DNA of 44,846 nt, taken from the NCBI GenBank assembly GCA_903970475.1, contig CAJCIQ010000055.1, positions 1 through 44,846 on the forward strand, in the 5' to 3' direction. Positions 31,420 to 40,530 of the stretch are shown here, in pieces (position 1 is the first letter of the stretch; every line of letters begins with the position of its first letter). The notes beneath the pieces were generated by a model that had not been told where the DNA came from, did no database searches, and saw only the letters and a program-made list of their open reading frames with translations. The translations under genes and the position numbers were made by a program. Source of the stretch: Beijerinckiaceae bacterium. Its GTDB lineage: Bacteria; Bacteroidota; Bacteroidia; Chitinophagales; Chitinophagaceae.

Positions 31420-32908
31420 AGGCGGTCTGAGTCAACCCGTCATTACTGTCGTAAATTTTTGTTTCCAGGGTTTGGGGATCGAAGGCCAGTATACCTTGAT
31501 TGGTACTGATCCATAAGCGTCCATCCTTTCCGGGTATGAGGGCCTTCATCACCGTAGGTAAAACAGCCCGTTCATTGAATCTCACGAAAGAGCCTGTCCC
31601 TTCCACGTATTGATCCAATCCTCCTTCTCCCACGACCCATATATGCCCCTTGGAATCCTGGGTAATCATGTTGACCGTATTGTTGCTCAGGCTATGGGAA
31701 ACTGGGGTATGTTCCATATGGATCAGTTGCTTTCCGTCAAACAGATAGATGCCACTATAGGTCCCAATCCATAACCTATGCTGGGCATCCTTAAACAAAC
31801 AAGTGATCCAGGCAGGTTCCCGGAGGTCAAAAGGAAAATGTTGATTGTTCTTGTAATTAATGAACCGCCCATATTTTAAGTCATAAGCTGCTAGTCCATC
31901 TCCCTGGGCACCTATCCAAAGCAGGCTATCATCGGCTACCACAGAAGTGACGTCATTATTGATCAGCGAATTGTCGTCAGCAGGGTTACAAAAGAAGGAG
32001 CGGACTTGTCCTGTTTTGGCATCTACCCTTTTCAGTCCTCCGCTCCAGGTACCCGCCCAAAGATTCCCGGCTTTGTCCGCTGTGATATCGTTGACCGCAA
32101 CACTACCCAACAAGGTCGTATGTTCCAATCCCTGTGGCGGATTGAACTGCATTATTCCAGCGCTCCCAGTTCCCATGAGCAGGTGGTTCTTGTACTCGCC
32201 AATGACCGTTATAGTCGGAAAGCGTCCACCTCCCTTCAAATTGGTTTCTGAAGAATAATTGCGGAATACATTCTTATTGCTATTGGTGCAATACAATCCA
32301 TGGGTATCCGAAGCAAACCATTGATTTCCGAAGCTATCCTCCCTGATCGCATTAATGGAGAGCATAGGCTCCCTGGTGACTATAGGGAAGGGCGCTTTCA
32401 TACCTTCCCTTATGTAATAAGGAACATCCCTGCGGGTACCAATCCAAACAGTGCCCTTGCCATCCTGATAGAAGCAGGTTATACTCGGTTCTGGTCCAGT
32501 AGTATTAGAGAAAAACCCATCATACGTTTTCAAAACCGTCCCATTTGTATCCAGAATATTGATCCCTCTATCCACGGAACCTACCCATATCCTTCCTTCC
32601 CTGTCCAGGAGCATACACCTGATCTTATTACTGGACAAGCCCGAACCCGTATTAAACCGTTTGATGTCTTTGGTGCGCGGGTTGTATCTCACCAGCCCTT
32701 TATCAAAGGTGCCTGCCCATACATTGCCCTGGCCGTCCAACCCCACACAATACATCATATCGTCTTTTGCATTGGAAGAGACTTCCCATTCCGCCGCCCA
32801 GGTTTGTGCCTTGTACATGCACAGCCCCATAGAAGTACCTAACCATAACCGATGCGCCTTATCTTCTGCTATGGCGTTAACGGGCACCCCTTCGGAGTTC
32901 AGAAGGGA
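31400..32908 (-). pseudogene. Hybrid two-component sensor remnant (periplasmic propeller only)
   Basis: An open frame from a TGA at 31400 back to a stop just before 32908 encodes about 500 residues of beta-propeller Reg_prop repeats (e.g. LWLGTSMGL, VWAGTFDKGLVRYN, IWVGSVDRGINILD, VWIGTRRDV, LWAGTWSGGLKRVD, LWIGTYSGIYLFDG). It lacks a signal peptide and first repeats at the N-terminus, with only a possible internal GTG at 32887. It stops at DGLTQTAFMAKSV, the point where a hybrid sensor would continue into the last blade, Y_Y_Y domain, membrane segment, kinase, receiver and AraC domains. It lies downstream of and parallel to the intact regulator. The frame is undamaged inside, so decay is probably recent. 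Confidence 0.8.
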
Positions 32909-32940
32909 CTACCATGGCCACCGGATATTTGTCTGAAGCT

Positions 32941-32967
32941 CCGGCGCCGGTCTCAATGGGGCGCCGG
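32941..32967 (-). terminator. GC-rich hairpin after the hybrid two-component gene
   Basis: CCGGCGCC (32941-32948) pairs with GGCGCCGG (32960-32967) a few bases after the regulator's stop. No T-run follows on the minus strand, so it may act as an mRNA 3'-end stabiliser or a weak terminator. Confidence 0.45.
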
Positions 32968-32969
32968 CC

Positions 32970-35900
32970 CTATTTTGGCTCCTGCTTCTTAAAAGTCCGG
33001 TAAGCCGAGGGGACCATCCCAAACTCAGATTTAAAGAATTGGGTAAAATATTTTGGATCATTGAACCCAACGGAATAGGCTACTTCCGCCACACTCATTT
33101 GGGTTTTCTCCAATAACTCAGCAGCCCTTTTGAGCCGAACGTGACGGATGAATTCAATGGGATGCTTGCCCGTCAGGGCCAACAAGCGCTTATAGATGGT
33201 GGAGCGGCTGGAATTGAATTCCTTACTCAGCTGCGTTACAGAAAATTCCGGATTATCCATGTTTTTCTCTATCAATACCAACAAGTTCTTTAAAAACTGC
33301 TCATCGGCAGAAGCAACGGCAACCGCAGAAGGACTGACCTGGACCTGCCGCTGGTAGGTCCTTTTTGCTGTTTCATGAAAGTGGATATGGTTCCTTATTT
33401 TAGAGAGTAGTACTTCAAAATTGAAAGGTTTGGGGATATAGTCCGTAGCTCCCGTCTGAAGGCTGACCAACTCATGGGTTTCCGAGGCCATGGCAGTGAG
33501 CAAAATCAGCGGGATCTGAACGGTACGTTCATCGTGTTTGACCTTTTTGCAGAAATCAATCCCATTCATGATGGGCATACTGATATCACTTACGATCAGA
33601 TCGGGATGTTGGGAAAGTGTTTTTTGCCAGCCCTCTTTCCCATTAGAAGCCTCCAGGATCTGAAAATAAGCGCGGAGGTTGTCTTTAAGGTAGAACCTGA
33701 AATCCTCATTGTCTTCTACGATAAGCACTGTGGGCCGTTTTCCTTCTTCGACTCCTTGGACTGTATAGCCCGTATCCTTTAGCATGCTGTCTGAGCCAGG
33801 GATGGAACGTTCAGTACCTACGTCCGGAAGCGCTGCTCCGGATCCCATGGGCGCCGGCAATTCCGCTCCCTCAACCGCATCCGCTAAGGGAAGGGAAACG
33901 ACAAAGCAACTCCCATTGCCTGATTCACTTTCCACCCTCAGGGTCCCCCCGTGCATGCGCACATATTCCATCGTTATGGCTAAACCGAGGCCTGTTCCCT
34001 GGTTTAATATATGCGCTGGTGTATCCGATTGGAAGAAGGGTTCAAATATTTTTTCCTGCTGATCAGCAGGAATCCCAATGCCCGTATCCTTTACTTTAAT
34101 ATCCAGCCATACAGCAGCTTCCGTTTGCTTCCTTACCAACACCTCTACGCCTATGACTCCTTTTTCAGCCGTAAACTTAAAGGCGTTGGACAACAGATTA
34201 AACAGGATGCGCTCCATTTTATCGTGATCAAAAGATGCATATAAGGAACCAGCCGGAGCATGATAGGAAAAAGTGATGCCCTTATTTTCTGCCAGATCTG
34301 TAAAGGAATAAGAGATTTCACGAATGAAAGTCAATAGGTCTCCCCTGGTGGCATGAAGCCTGAGTTCATTGGCTTCCATCTTCCTGAAATCCAGCAACTG
34401 ACCCACCAGGAACAACAACCTTTTGGCATTTCTTCGGATTAACTCGTATTGCTTCCTGGGTTCAGGCAATTGGGGGTTTTCCAATAACCTTTCTACTGGA
34501 GCCAGGATCAGAGAAAGAGGAGTTCTCAGTTCATGGCTCATATTGGTAAAGAAGCGGATCTTCATCTTGTCCACTTCCTGTATACGTTTTGCTTCCTGCC
34601 TTTCATGTTCTACTGCAAAGCGCATGCGCGCCCTTTCTATGACCATTCTCCGGGAAAAATACACGGCCACCACAAACAGGATGGCATAGACAATATAGGC
34701 CAGGGGTGTTTTCCACCAGGGAGGCAGGATGATGATGCTCAACCTGGCTTCCTTATCATTCCATACCCCGTCTTCATTGGTGGCCCTTACCCTTAACGTA
34801 TAGTGGCCTGGGGGAAGATTGGTGTAAGTCGCTTTACGCATATTTCCATCGGCCTGCATCCAGCTTGTGTTAAACCCTTCCAACCAATAAGCATATTTTG
34901 CTTTGGAGTTGGTCACGAAGCTTAAGGAGGCAAATTCGATGGAAAAAACATTGTCATTATAGTTCAACGTTGCCTCTGGCGCATCTATAATGGATTTCTG
35001 TAAGATGGGGTGGCCACCCGTTTTATCTCCTACATTGACACTCTTGTTATACAGCTCCAGGTCGGTAAAGACTATTGGCGGAAAATTTTTTGTGTCCGCA
35101 ATACTGTCCGGATGGAAAAAATTAATACCGTTGGGTCCCCCGAACAATAGATGTCCATCCCTGGTTACCAAGGAAGCCTTTTCATTGAACTCAGCGCCTT
35201 GCAGACCATCCTGCTCTCCATAGCTGCGACAATTAATACCCTGGATACCCCCTTCTCCTTCTACCAAAGAGACCCGTACGATACCATTGGAAGTAGATGC
35301 CCAGATATGATGGTCTTTATCTTCTTTCAGGGAGCGTATGTTATTGTCCGGCAAGCCATCCTTGGTTCTGAAAGATTTGAATGTCTGGGTCGTTGGATTA
35401 AATACATCCAACCCCTCCCTGGTCCCCACCCATATCCTGTTAGCATCATCTTTGAGCAACTCTATGGTATTATTTGCACTCAGCTTATTGACTTCCCTGG
35501 AATAATGGATAAAGGTTCCCGTACTTCTTTTCAACACGTCAATCCCAAATCCGGTGCCCACCCATATATTATGCCGGGCATCCTCTATGATAGAGGATAC
35601 ATAATTGTTTTGCAGCGTACCCGGCCTTGCGATGTTATAATGTTGAAAATGTTTCCTGTCCTTGTCGAGACGGTCCATTCCTTGCCCCAGCGTGCCGACC
35701 CAAAGTACGTCGTCGGCATCTTCAAACATGCACATCACCCTATCGTCTGCCAGACTGGTACTGTCTTTGGCGTCATGTTTGAAATGCGTGAAGGAGTGGC
35801 CGTCAAAGCATTCCAACCCGCCGAAGTAGGTGCCTAACCATAACTTCCCATGCCTGTCCATCATCATGCTGACAATAATGTCGTTACTAAGGGAATGGGG

Positions 35901-37136
35901 ATCTGATGGATTATGCAGGTATTGCCTGAATGTATTGGTTTTCCGGTTGAGGCAGATCAACCCACCCCCATTGGCCCCAATCCATATATTACCCACGGGA
36001 TCTTCTACAAAAGCGTTGATGTCATTATACTTCAAAGAGGTTGGATCAAAAGGCTGATGACGGTATAAAGGGAACTTAATGGTTGAGGGGTTATAGTAAT
36101 TGACCCCATTTTTCATGGTGCCTGCCCAAACAATTCCAGTACTATCCGTATAGAGGTTGGAGATGTCGTTTTCTGTCAGGCTTTTCGGATCGTCGTCTAT
36201 ATGCTGTAGAAATTTCACGGAGAAATCCCTTTTATCGACTAGGTTGATTCCCCCCCTGTCTGTACATAGCCAGATCAAACCTTGTTTGTCCTGACATACA
36301 TCATAAATAACATTGCTGTTTAAACCACCAGGACCTTCATTTTGGGTCAGATGCCGGATTTCGCCTGTAGGGGGGTGAAAATAAAGAACGCCCTTTAATA
36401 AATCATCCGACCGGATCCACAGATCGTTTTGTTTGTCTATAAACAAGGCCAGTCTGTCCTCCCCTTTTTCCCCCAATTTCTGGTAAATATTCATCCGGAA
36501 GGTGACCTTATTGAGGCGCCCATCTATCTTTTCCAGCATCCCATTCTGGTGTACCAGCCATATATCACCCGCCTCATCCTTTGCCGATGAAGTTATAGAA
36601 GTTGGGTCCGGCCGGCTTTCATCACCGAGCCGGCATTTTATGGGAATGATATTCTTATGAGCGGTATAATGATATACCCCACTGTCCTGATACACAAACC
36701 AATAATCCTGGTTGTAGCGGATAAGGCCATTGAGGTAATTCCCAGGTAAACCATGTTTATTAAGAAAGGTATATCCTTGATGTTCAAATCGCCCCTTATC
36801 TATATTATATATATCAAACCGACCTTCCCTGGATTCTATCCATAATTTACCTTCCGGACCTTCGAAGATTTGGACTATATAGTCATCAGAAACAGATAAG
36901 GTATCGGCAGGATCGTATTTGAATACCTTTAATTTGTATCCATCATAACGATTCAAGCCCGCGGCGGTGCCGATCCATATAAAACCTTTCCTATCCTTGA
37001 AAAAACAAGTGACGTGATTGTCGGTTAGCCCCTGATTTATATCTATATGTGAAAAAATATATTGGTTGGACTGGCCATATATATATCCAAAGCAAAAAAA
37101 GCAGCATACCAGCAGTAAAATCTTCTGGGATTTCAT
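32970..37136 (-). CDS. Hybrid two-component system regulator of the PUL
   Basis: 1388-aa single-protein sensor/regulator. Order: signal peptide (about 1-21), two-bladed Reg_prop propeller sensor (about 25-680, many LW/IW-x-GT repeats), Y_Y_Y domain (about 725-800), one TM helix (about 812-828), histidine kinase HisKA (phospho-His868 in NMSHELRTPL), HATPase (N980/N984, DTGIGIP, GTGLGL), receiver (about 1135-1250, phospho-Asp1184, Lys1236) and an AraC-type HTH DNA-binding domain (about 1290-1385, VAEVAYSVGFNDPKYFTQFFKSEFG). In Bacteroidota such proteins bind an oligosaccharide in the periplasm and activate the neighbouring susC/D genes. It diverges from susC with 159 bp between the starts, the classic PUL layout. 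All catalytic residues are intact. Confidence 0.96.
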   Translation of the reverse strand: MKSQKILLLVCCFFCFGYIYGQSNQYIFSHIDINQGLTDNHVTCFFKDRKGFIWIGTAAGLNRYDGYKLKVFKYDPADTLSVSDDYIVQIFEGPEGKLWIESREGRFDIYNIDKGRFEHQGYTFLNKHGLPGNYLNGLIRYNQDYWFVYQDSGVYHYTAHKNIIPIKCRLGDESRPDPTSITSSAKDEAGDIWLVHQNGMLEKIDGRLNKVTFRMNIYQKLGEKGEDRLALFIDKQNDLWIRSDDLLKGVLYFHPPTGEIRHLTQNEGPGGLNSNVIYDVCQDKQGLIWLCTDRGGINLVDKRDFSVKFLQHIDDDPKSLTENDISNLYTDSTGIVWAGTMKNGVNYYNPSTIKFPLYRHQPFDPTSLKYNDINAFVEDPVGNIWIGANGGGLICLNRKTNTFRQYLHNPSDPHSLSNDIIVSMMMDRHGKLWLGTYFGGLECFDGHSFTHFKHDAKDSTSLADDRVMCMFEDADDVLWVGTLGQGMDRLDKDRKHFQHYNIARPGTLQNNYVSSIIEDARHNIWVGTGFGIDVLKRSTGTFIHYSREVNKLSANNTIELLKDDANRIWVGTREGLDVFNPTTQTFKSFRTKDGLPDNNIRSLKEDKDHHIWASTSNGIVRVSLVEGEGGIQGINCRSYGEQDGLQGAEFNEKASLVTRDGHLLFGGPNGINFFHPDSIADTKNFPPIVFTDLELYNKSVNVGDKTGGHPILQKSIIDAPEATLNYNDNVFSIEFASLSFVTNSKAKYAYWLEGFNTSWMQADGNMRKATYTNLPPGHYTLRVRATNEDGVWNDKEARLSIIILPPWWKTPLAYIVYAILFVVAVYFSRRMVIERARMRFAVEHERQEAKRIQEVDKMKIRFFTNMSHELRTPLSLILAPVERLLENPQLPEPRKQYELIRRNAKRLLFLVGQLLDFRKMEANELRLHATRGDLLTFIREISYSFTDLAENKGITFSYHAPAGSLYASFDHDKMERILFNLLSNAFKFTAEKGVIGVEVLVRKQTEAAVWLDIKVKDTGIGIPADQQEKIFEPFFQSDTPAHILNQGTGLGLAITMEYVRMHGGTLRVESESGNGSCFVVSLPLADAVEGAELPAPMGSGAALPDVGTERSIPGSDSMLKDTGYTVQGVEEGKRPTVLIVEDNEDFRFYLKDNLRAYFQILEASNGKEGWQKTLSQHPDLIVSDISMPIMNGIDFCKKVKHDERTVQIPLILLTAMASETHELVSLQTGATDYIPKPFNFEVLLSKIRNHIHFHETAKRTYQRQVQVSPSAVAVASADEQFLKNLLVLIEKNMDNPEFSVTQLSKEFNSSRSTIYKRLLALTGKHPIEFIRHVRLKRAAELLEKTQMSVAEVAYSVGFNDPKYFTQFFKSEFGMVPSAYRTFKKQEPK

Positions 37137-37216
37137 AATAGCAGCAATTCAGTAAATGTCACTGAAGATACCATTTTAAAAGTGTAATTCGAACATTTAA
37201 CCCCACAAATTGATTG

Positions 37217-37250
37217 TTTTGACCCCTATGGTAAACCTCGTTCATCTTTA
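37217..37250 (+). promoter_or_regulatory. Possible promoter of the susC operon
   Basis: TTTTG at 37217-37221 resembles the -33 element. CATCTTTA at 37243-37250 resembles a degenerate -7 box (TAnnTTTG) about 21 bp later. It lies about 45 bp upstream of the susC ATG in the divergent regulator/susC interval. A weak -7 box would suit an activator-dependent promoter. Confidence 0.35.
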
Positions 37251-37295
37251 GTTTAGCCCTTATTATTATTCTATTTAACCAACAATTGCTTGTGT

Positions 37296-40200
37296 ATGAA
37301 AAGAGACAGTAGCACCTTCCTAAGGGCCATGCTTTGCTTCATCCTGGCGGCCTCGCTTTTTTCCCTCCCTTCCTTTGCTCAGGACAACGGGTTGCGTACC
37401 ATTTCCGGATACGTAGCCGACCGGTCAACGGGTAAGCCCATTGTGGGTGCCACCGTCATGGTAAAAGGGACCAAAACAGTAGCCCTCACAGGAGATGATG
37501 GACATTTTAGTATCCAGGCCCGTACTGGCCAAACACTGGTTATCACTTCCATAGGATATGGAGACCAGGAAGTACGGCTTGGGGAAGAAGTCCACACGGT
37601 TAGAATCCAACTGAACAACAACTTTGGAAAAATGCAGGACGTGGTCGTAGTAGGCTACGGTAGCATGAAAAAGTCTGACCTTAGTTCCGCGGTGATGACG
37701 GTTTCCAATCAGGACCTGAACAGAACCGTCAACACCACCCTGGACGACGCGCTCCAGGGAAAAGCCCCCAACGTGTATGTGACAACCACCAGCGGCCAGC
37801 CCGGTGCAGGAGCCTCAGTCATTATCCGTGGTGTCAGTACCGTGACGGGCAATTATGAACCCCTTTATGTGGTCGATGGGGTCCAAATCAGGCCCAGTAT
37901 GGCTACAGGGGGAGCCTATAATGTTGCCCCTGGACTAGCCAACGAACTGGCAGGTATCAATCCAGATGATGTAGAAAGCATTTCCATTCTGGAAGGCTCT
38001 GCCGCTACCTCTATTTATGGAGCAGCCGGCGCCAACGGGGTGGTCATGATCACTACCAAATCTGGTAAGGCAGGGGCTACCCGGATCAGTTTTACGGAAA
38101 ACCAAACCAGGCAGCAACGACCAAAAGAACAACCCGTCATGAACCTGCCTGAATATGCTGTGTACATAGGCAAACTACAAAGCTATGGACTCGTAGGGCA
38201 GGAGCCCCCTGAATTGGGAGACCCTTCCATCCTAGGTCCTGGTACCGACTGGCAGCACGCCTTGTTCAACCCGGTCTCCATGCAGAAACATACCCTGGCA
38301 ATCAGTGGTGGGACAGAAAAATCCACTTTTTATTTCTCCGGAGATTACCTGGATCAAAACGGTGTGGCAGTAGGTTCTGGATTTAAAAGAGGGTCCGTAA
38401 GGTTAAACCTTTCCAACCAGGCTAACAAGTGGTTAAAATTCAACACCAATATGAGTGCCTATGACACCTACGAGAAGGCCAATACCTTTCAGAACAATAT
38501 CGTCAACCTGGCCTTAAACCAAAACCCTACGATCCCTGTCACCAATCCTGATGGAACCTGGGGAGGACCGGCTACGGCGGCGCAAGCCCAATATGCCATC
38601 ACCAATCCCATTGCCCTGGCGAACATCAACAACAATTACAACACTTCCTTTGGTCTAATTGGTGGCGTAAGCGCAGACATCAATTTCTACAAAGGATTGA
38701 CATGGCACAATGAAGTGAATGGAACCTATTCTTTCACAGATAATTATACCTTTCAACCCTCTTATAACTTCGGTCCCTATTTTAACAATTTGACTACTCA
38801 GGGAAGCAGGGGCGCGGGCAACAACTATTGGTATGCCTTCAACTCCCGCCTCCAATACGATTATACTTACCGTAAGCATAACCTGTCCGTCATGGTCGGA
38901 CATGAAAACCAGTTTTATGCCTACCAGTCCCTGAGCGCCAACATGCAGGGTTATTCCACTAATACTGTCCAGGAATTGAGCGTAGGCTCTTCCGTAATTT
39001 CCAATCCTACGTCCTCCAGAGGAGACGGCGCACAGGAGTCCTACTTTGGCAGGTTGAACTATATCTACGACCAGAAGTACATAGCGCAATTCGTATTGAG
39101 AAGGGATGGATCTTCCAATTTTGGGCCTGATAATCGCTGGGGAACTTTTCCTGCGGTATCTGCTGCCTGGAAGATTTCAGATGAAAGCTTCATGCGAAAC
39201 ATACGCTGGATCACCGACCTCAAACTCAGAGCCGAATATGGCATTTCGGGTAACGCCGGATCAGGAGGAGCCATTTACTCCAACCTGTATGCCTCTCCAA
39301 CGGTTTGGGGCAGTGGCTTTTTGCCCGCCAACTTTCCAAATCCTGACCTGAAATGGGAGCAGGACAAGGCTTCCAACATAGGCTTCGACCTGCATATGTT
39401 TAATAACAGGGTGGAAGTAATAGGAGATGCATATAAGAAAGTCATCTCTAACCTGATCCTGCCCGCCTCTGGTCCGAGTTACCTGGGCGGCTACTTAAGC
39501 GGAGGATACGGCGGACAATTGAGCTGGCCCGTGGAAAACTACGGCGGCATGCAAAACAAAGGATTGGGCTTTGCTGTAAACACAGTAGATGTTTCCACCA
39601 GAGACTTCCAATGGAAAACCGGTTTCAATTTTTCCATTGACCGCAATAAGATCACCAAGCTGGTTTCCAGCATCTATACCCAATACTATTCCCAGATCAA
39701 TGATAAGCAGACCGAATATGTTGACGAAGTAGGTCAGCCCTTAAGCATGATCACAGGCTACATTGCACAAGGTTTGTTCCAGAACTATCAGGACATTGCC
39801 AACCACGCCATTCAAACCAGCACTGCGTCCAGCAAAGGCCCTTTGATCGTCAACCCAAGCAGTGGCTCCTGGGTAGGTGATATAAAGTACAAGGACATCA
39901 ACGGGGATGGATATGTCGACCAAAATGACCGGATAATTATCGGTAATCCCTGGCCTAAATTCACCTACAATTTCAATTCAGAGTTTTCTTACAAAGGATT
40001 TGACCTGAACCTGTTTTTTACTGGGGTTTATGGGAACCAAATCCTCAACCTGACCAAATACCAGAACCTGTGGCTGCCCCAGGGTACCAGTCCTTACAGC
40101 AACCATTTTAAGGATGACATCCATTTTGCCGTACCCAGTAGCGTACAGCCAGGGGATGCCCTGGATGCTGTGCTAACCAATCCTAAAACCCATATCCCAA

Positions 40201-40508
40201 ATGTGTTTGTGGATGCCAACGGCAACAACCGGATTTCCCAATGGAACCTGGAACCTGGTTCCTACCTCAAGCTTAAGAACGTGCGTCTGAGCTACAGGGT
40301 TCCCAGTAAATATTTGGCCCCCACCCACGTACTGAGAGGCGTACTCGTAGCGTTCCAGGTACAAAATGCGTTGACCTGGACCAAATACACAGGCTATGAT
40401 CCTGAGGTTGGCATGTATAATTACGGAGGTATCAACCTGGTAGGCCTGGACGAAGGGCGGTATCCTTCCACCCGGTCTTATTCCTTAAGTCTTTCTTTGG
40501 ATTTCTAA
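37296..40508 (+). CDS. SusC-family TonB-dependent outer-membrane transporter
   Basis: 1070-aa outer-membrane transporter that imports oligosaccharides, powered by TonB. It has a signal peptide (cut near SFA, residue 28), an N-terminal carboxypeptidase-D-like regulatory domain (about 35-110, ISGYVADRSTGKPIVGATVMVKGT), a TonB-box region (DVVVVGYGSMKKSDLS), a plug (about 120-245, PLYVVDGVQI and SISILEGSAATSIYGAAGANGVVMITTKSG) and a 22-strand barrel ending in a C-terminal Phe (SLSLDF). A TTG two codons earlier could be read as the start, but the ATG at 37296 is preferred. It is followed by susD after 22 bp and is divergent from the regulator gene. Confidence 0.96.
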   Translation: MKRDSSTFLRAMLCFILAASLFSLPSFAQDNGLRTISGYVADRSTGKPIVGATVMVKGTKTVALTGDDGHFSIQARTGQTLVITSIGYGDQEVRLGEEVHTVRIQLNNNFGKMQDVVVVGYGSMKKSDLSSAVMTVSNQDLNRTVNTTLDDALQGKAPNVYVTTTSGQPGAGASVIIRGVSTVTGNYEPLYVVDGVQIRPSMATGGAYNVAPGLANELAGINPDDVESISILEGSAATSIYGAAGANGVVMITTKSGKAGATRISFTENQTRQQRPKEQPVMNLPEYAVYIGKLQSYGLVGQEPPELGDPSILGPGTDWQHALFNPVSMQKHTLAISGGTEKSTFYFSGDYLDQNGVAVGSGFKRGSVRLNLSNQANKWLKFNTNMSAYDTYEKANTFQNNIVNLALNQNPTIPVTNPDGTWGGPATAAQAQYAITNPIALANINNNYNTSFGLIGGVSADINFYKGLTWHNEVNGTYSFTDNYTFQPSYNFGPYFNNLTTQGSRGAGNNYWYAFNSRLQYDYTYRKHNLSVMVGHENQFYAYQSLSANMQGYSTNTVQELSVGSSVISNPTSSRGDGAQESYFGRLNYIYDQKYIAQFVLRRDGSSNFGPDNRWGTFPAVSAAWKISDESFMRNIRWITDLKLRAEYGISGNAGSGGAIYSNLYASPTVWGSGFLPANFPNPDLKWEQDKASNIGFDLHMFNNRVEVIGDAYKKVISNLILPASGPSYLGGYLSGGYGGQLSWPVENYGGMQNKGLGFAVNTVDVSTRDFQWKTGFNFSIDRNKITKLVSSIYTQYYSQINDKQTEYVDEVGQPLSMITGYIAQGLFQNYQDIANHAIQTSTASSKGPLIVNPSSGSWVGDIKYKDINGDGYVDQNDRIIIGNPWPKFTYNFNSEFSYKGFDLNLFFTGVYGNQILNLTKYQNLWLPQGTSPYSNHFKDDIHFAVPSSVQPGDALDAVLTNPKTHIPNVFVDANGNNRISQWNLEPGSYLKLKNVRLSYRVPSKYLAPTHVLRGVLVAFQVQNALTWTKYTGYDPEVGMYNYGGINLVGLDEGRYPSTRSYSLSLSLDF

Positions 40509-40530
40509 TGAACAGAAAAAATCAGCACCA

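Noticed and set aside
35151-35837. 228-codon plus-strand ORF inside the hybrid regulator gene
   Set aside because: Shadow of the repeated propeller coding sequence; no start signal or family features.
37259-37275. TATTATTATT run upstream of susC as a phase-variable repeat
   Set aside because: Only about three units; too short to expect slippage.
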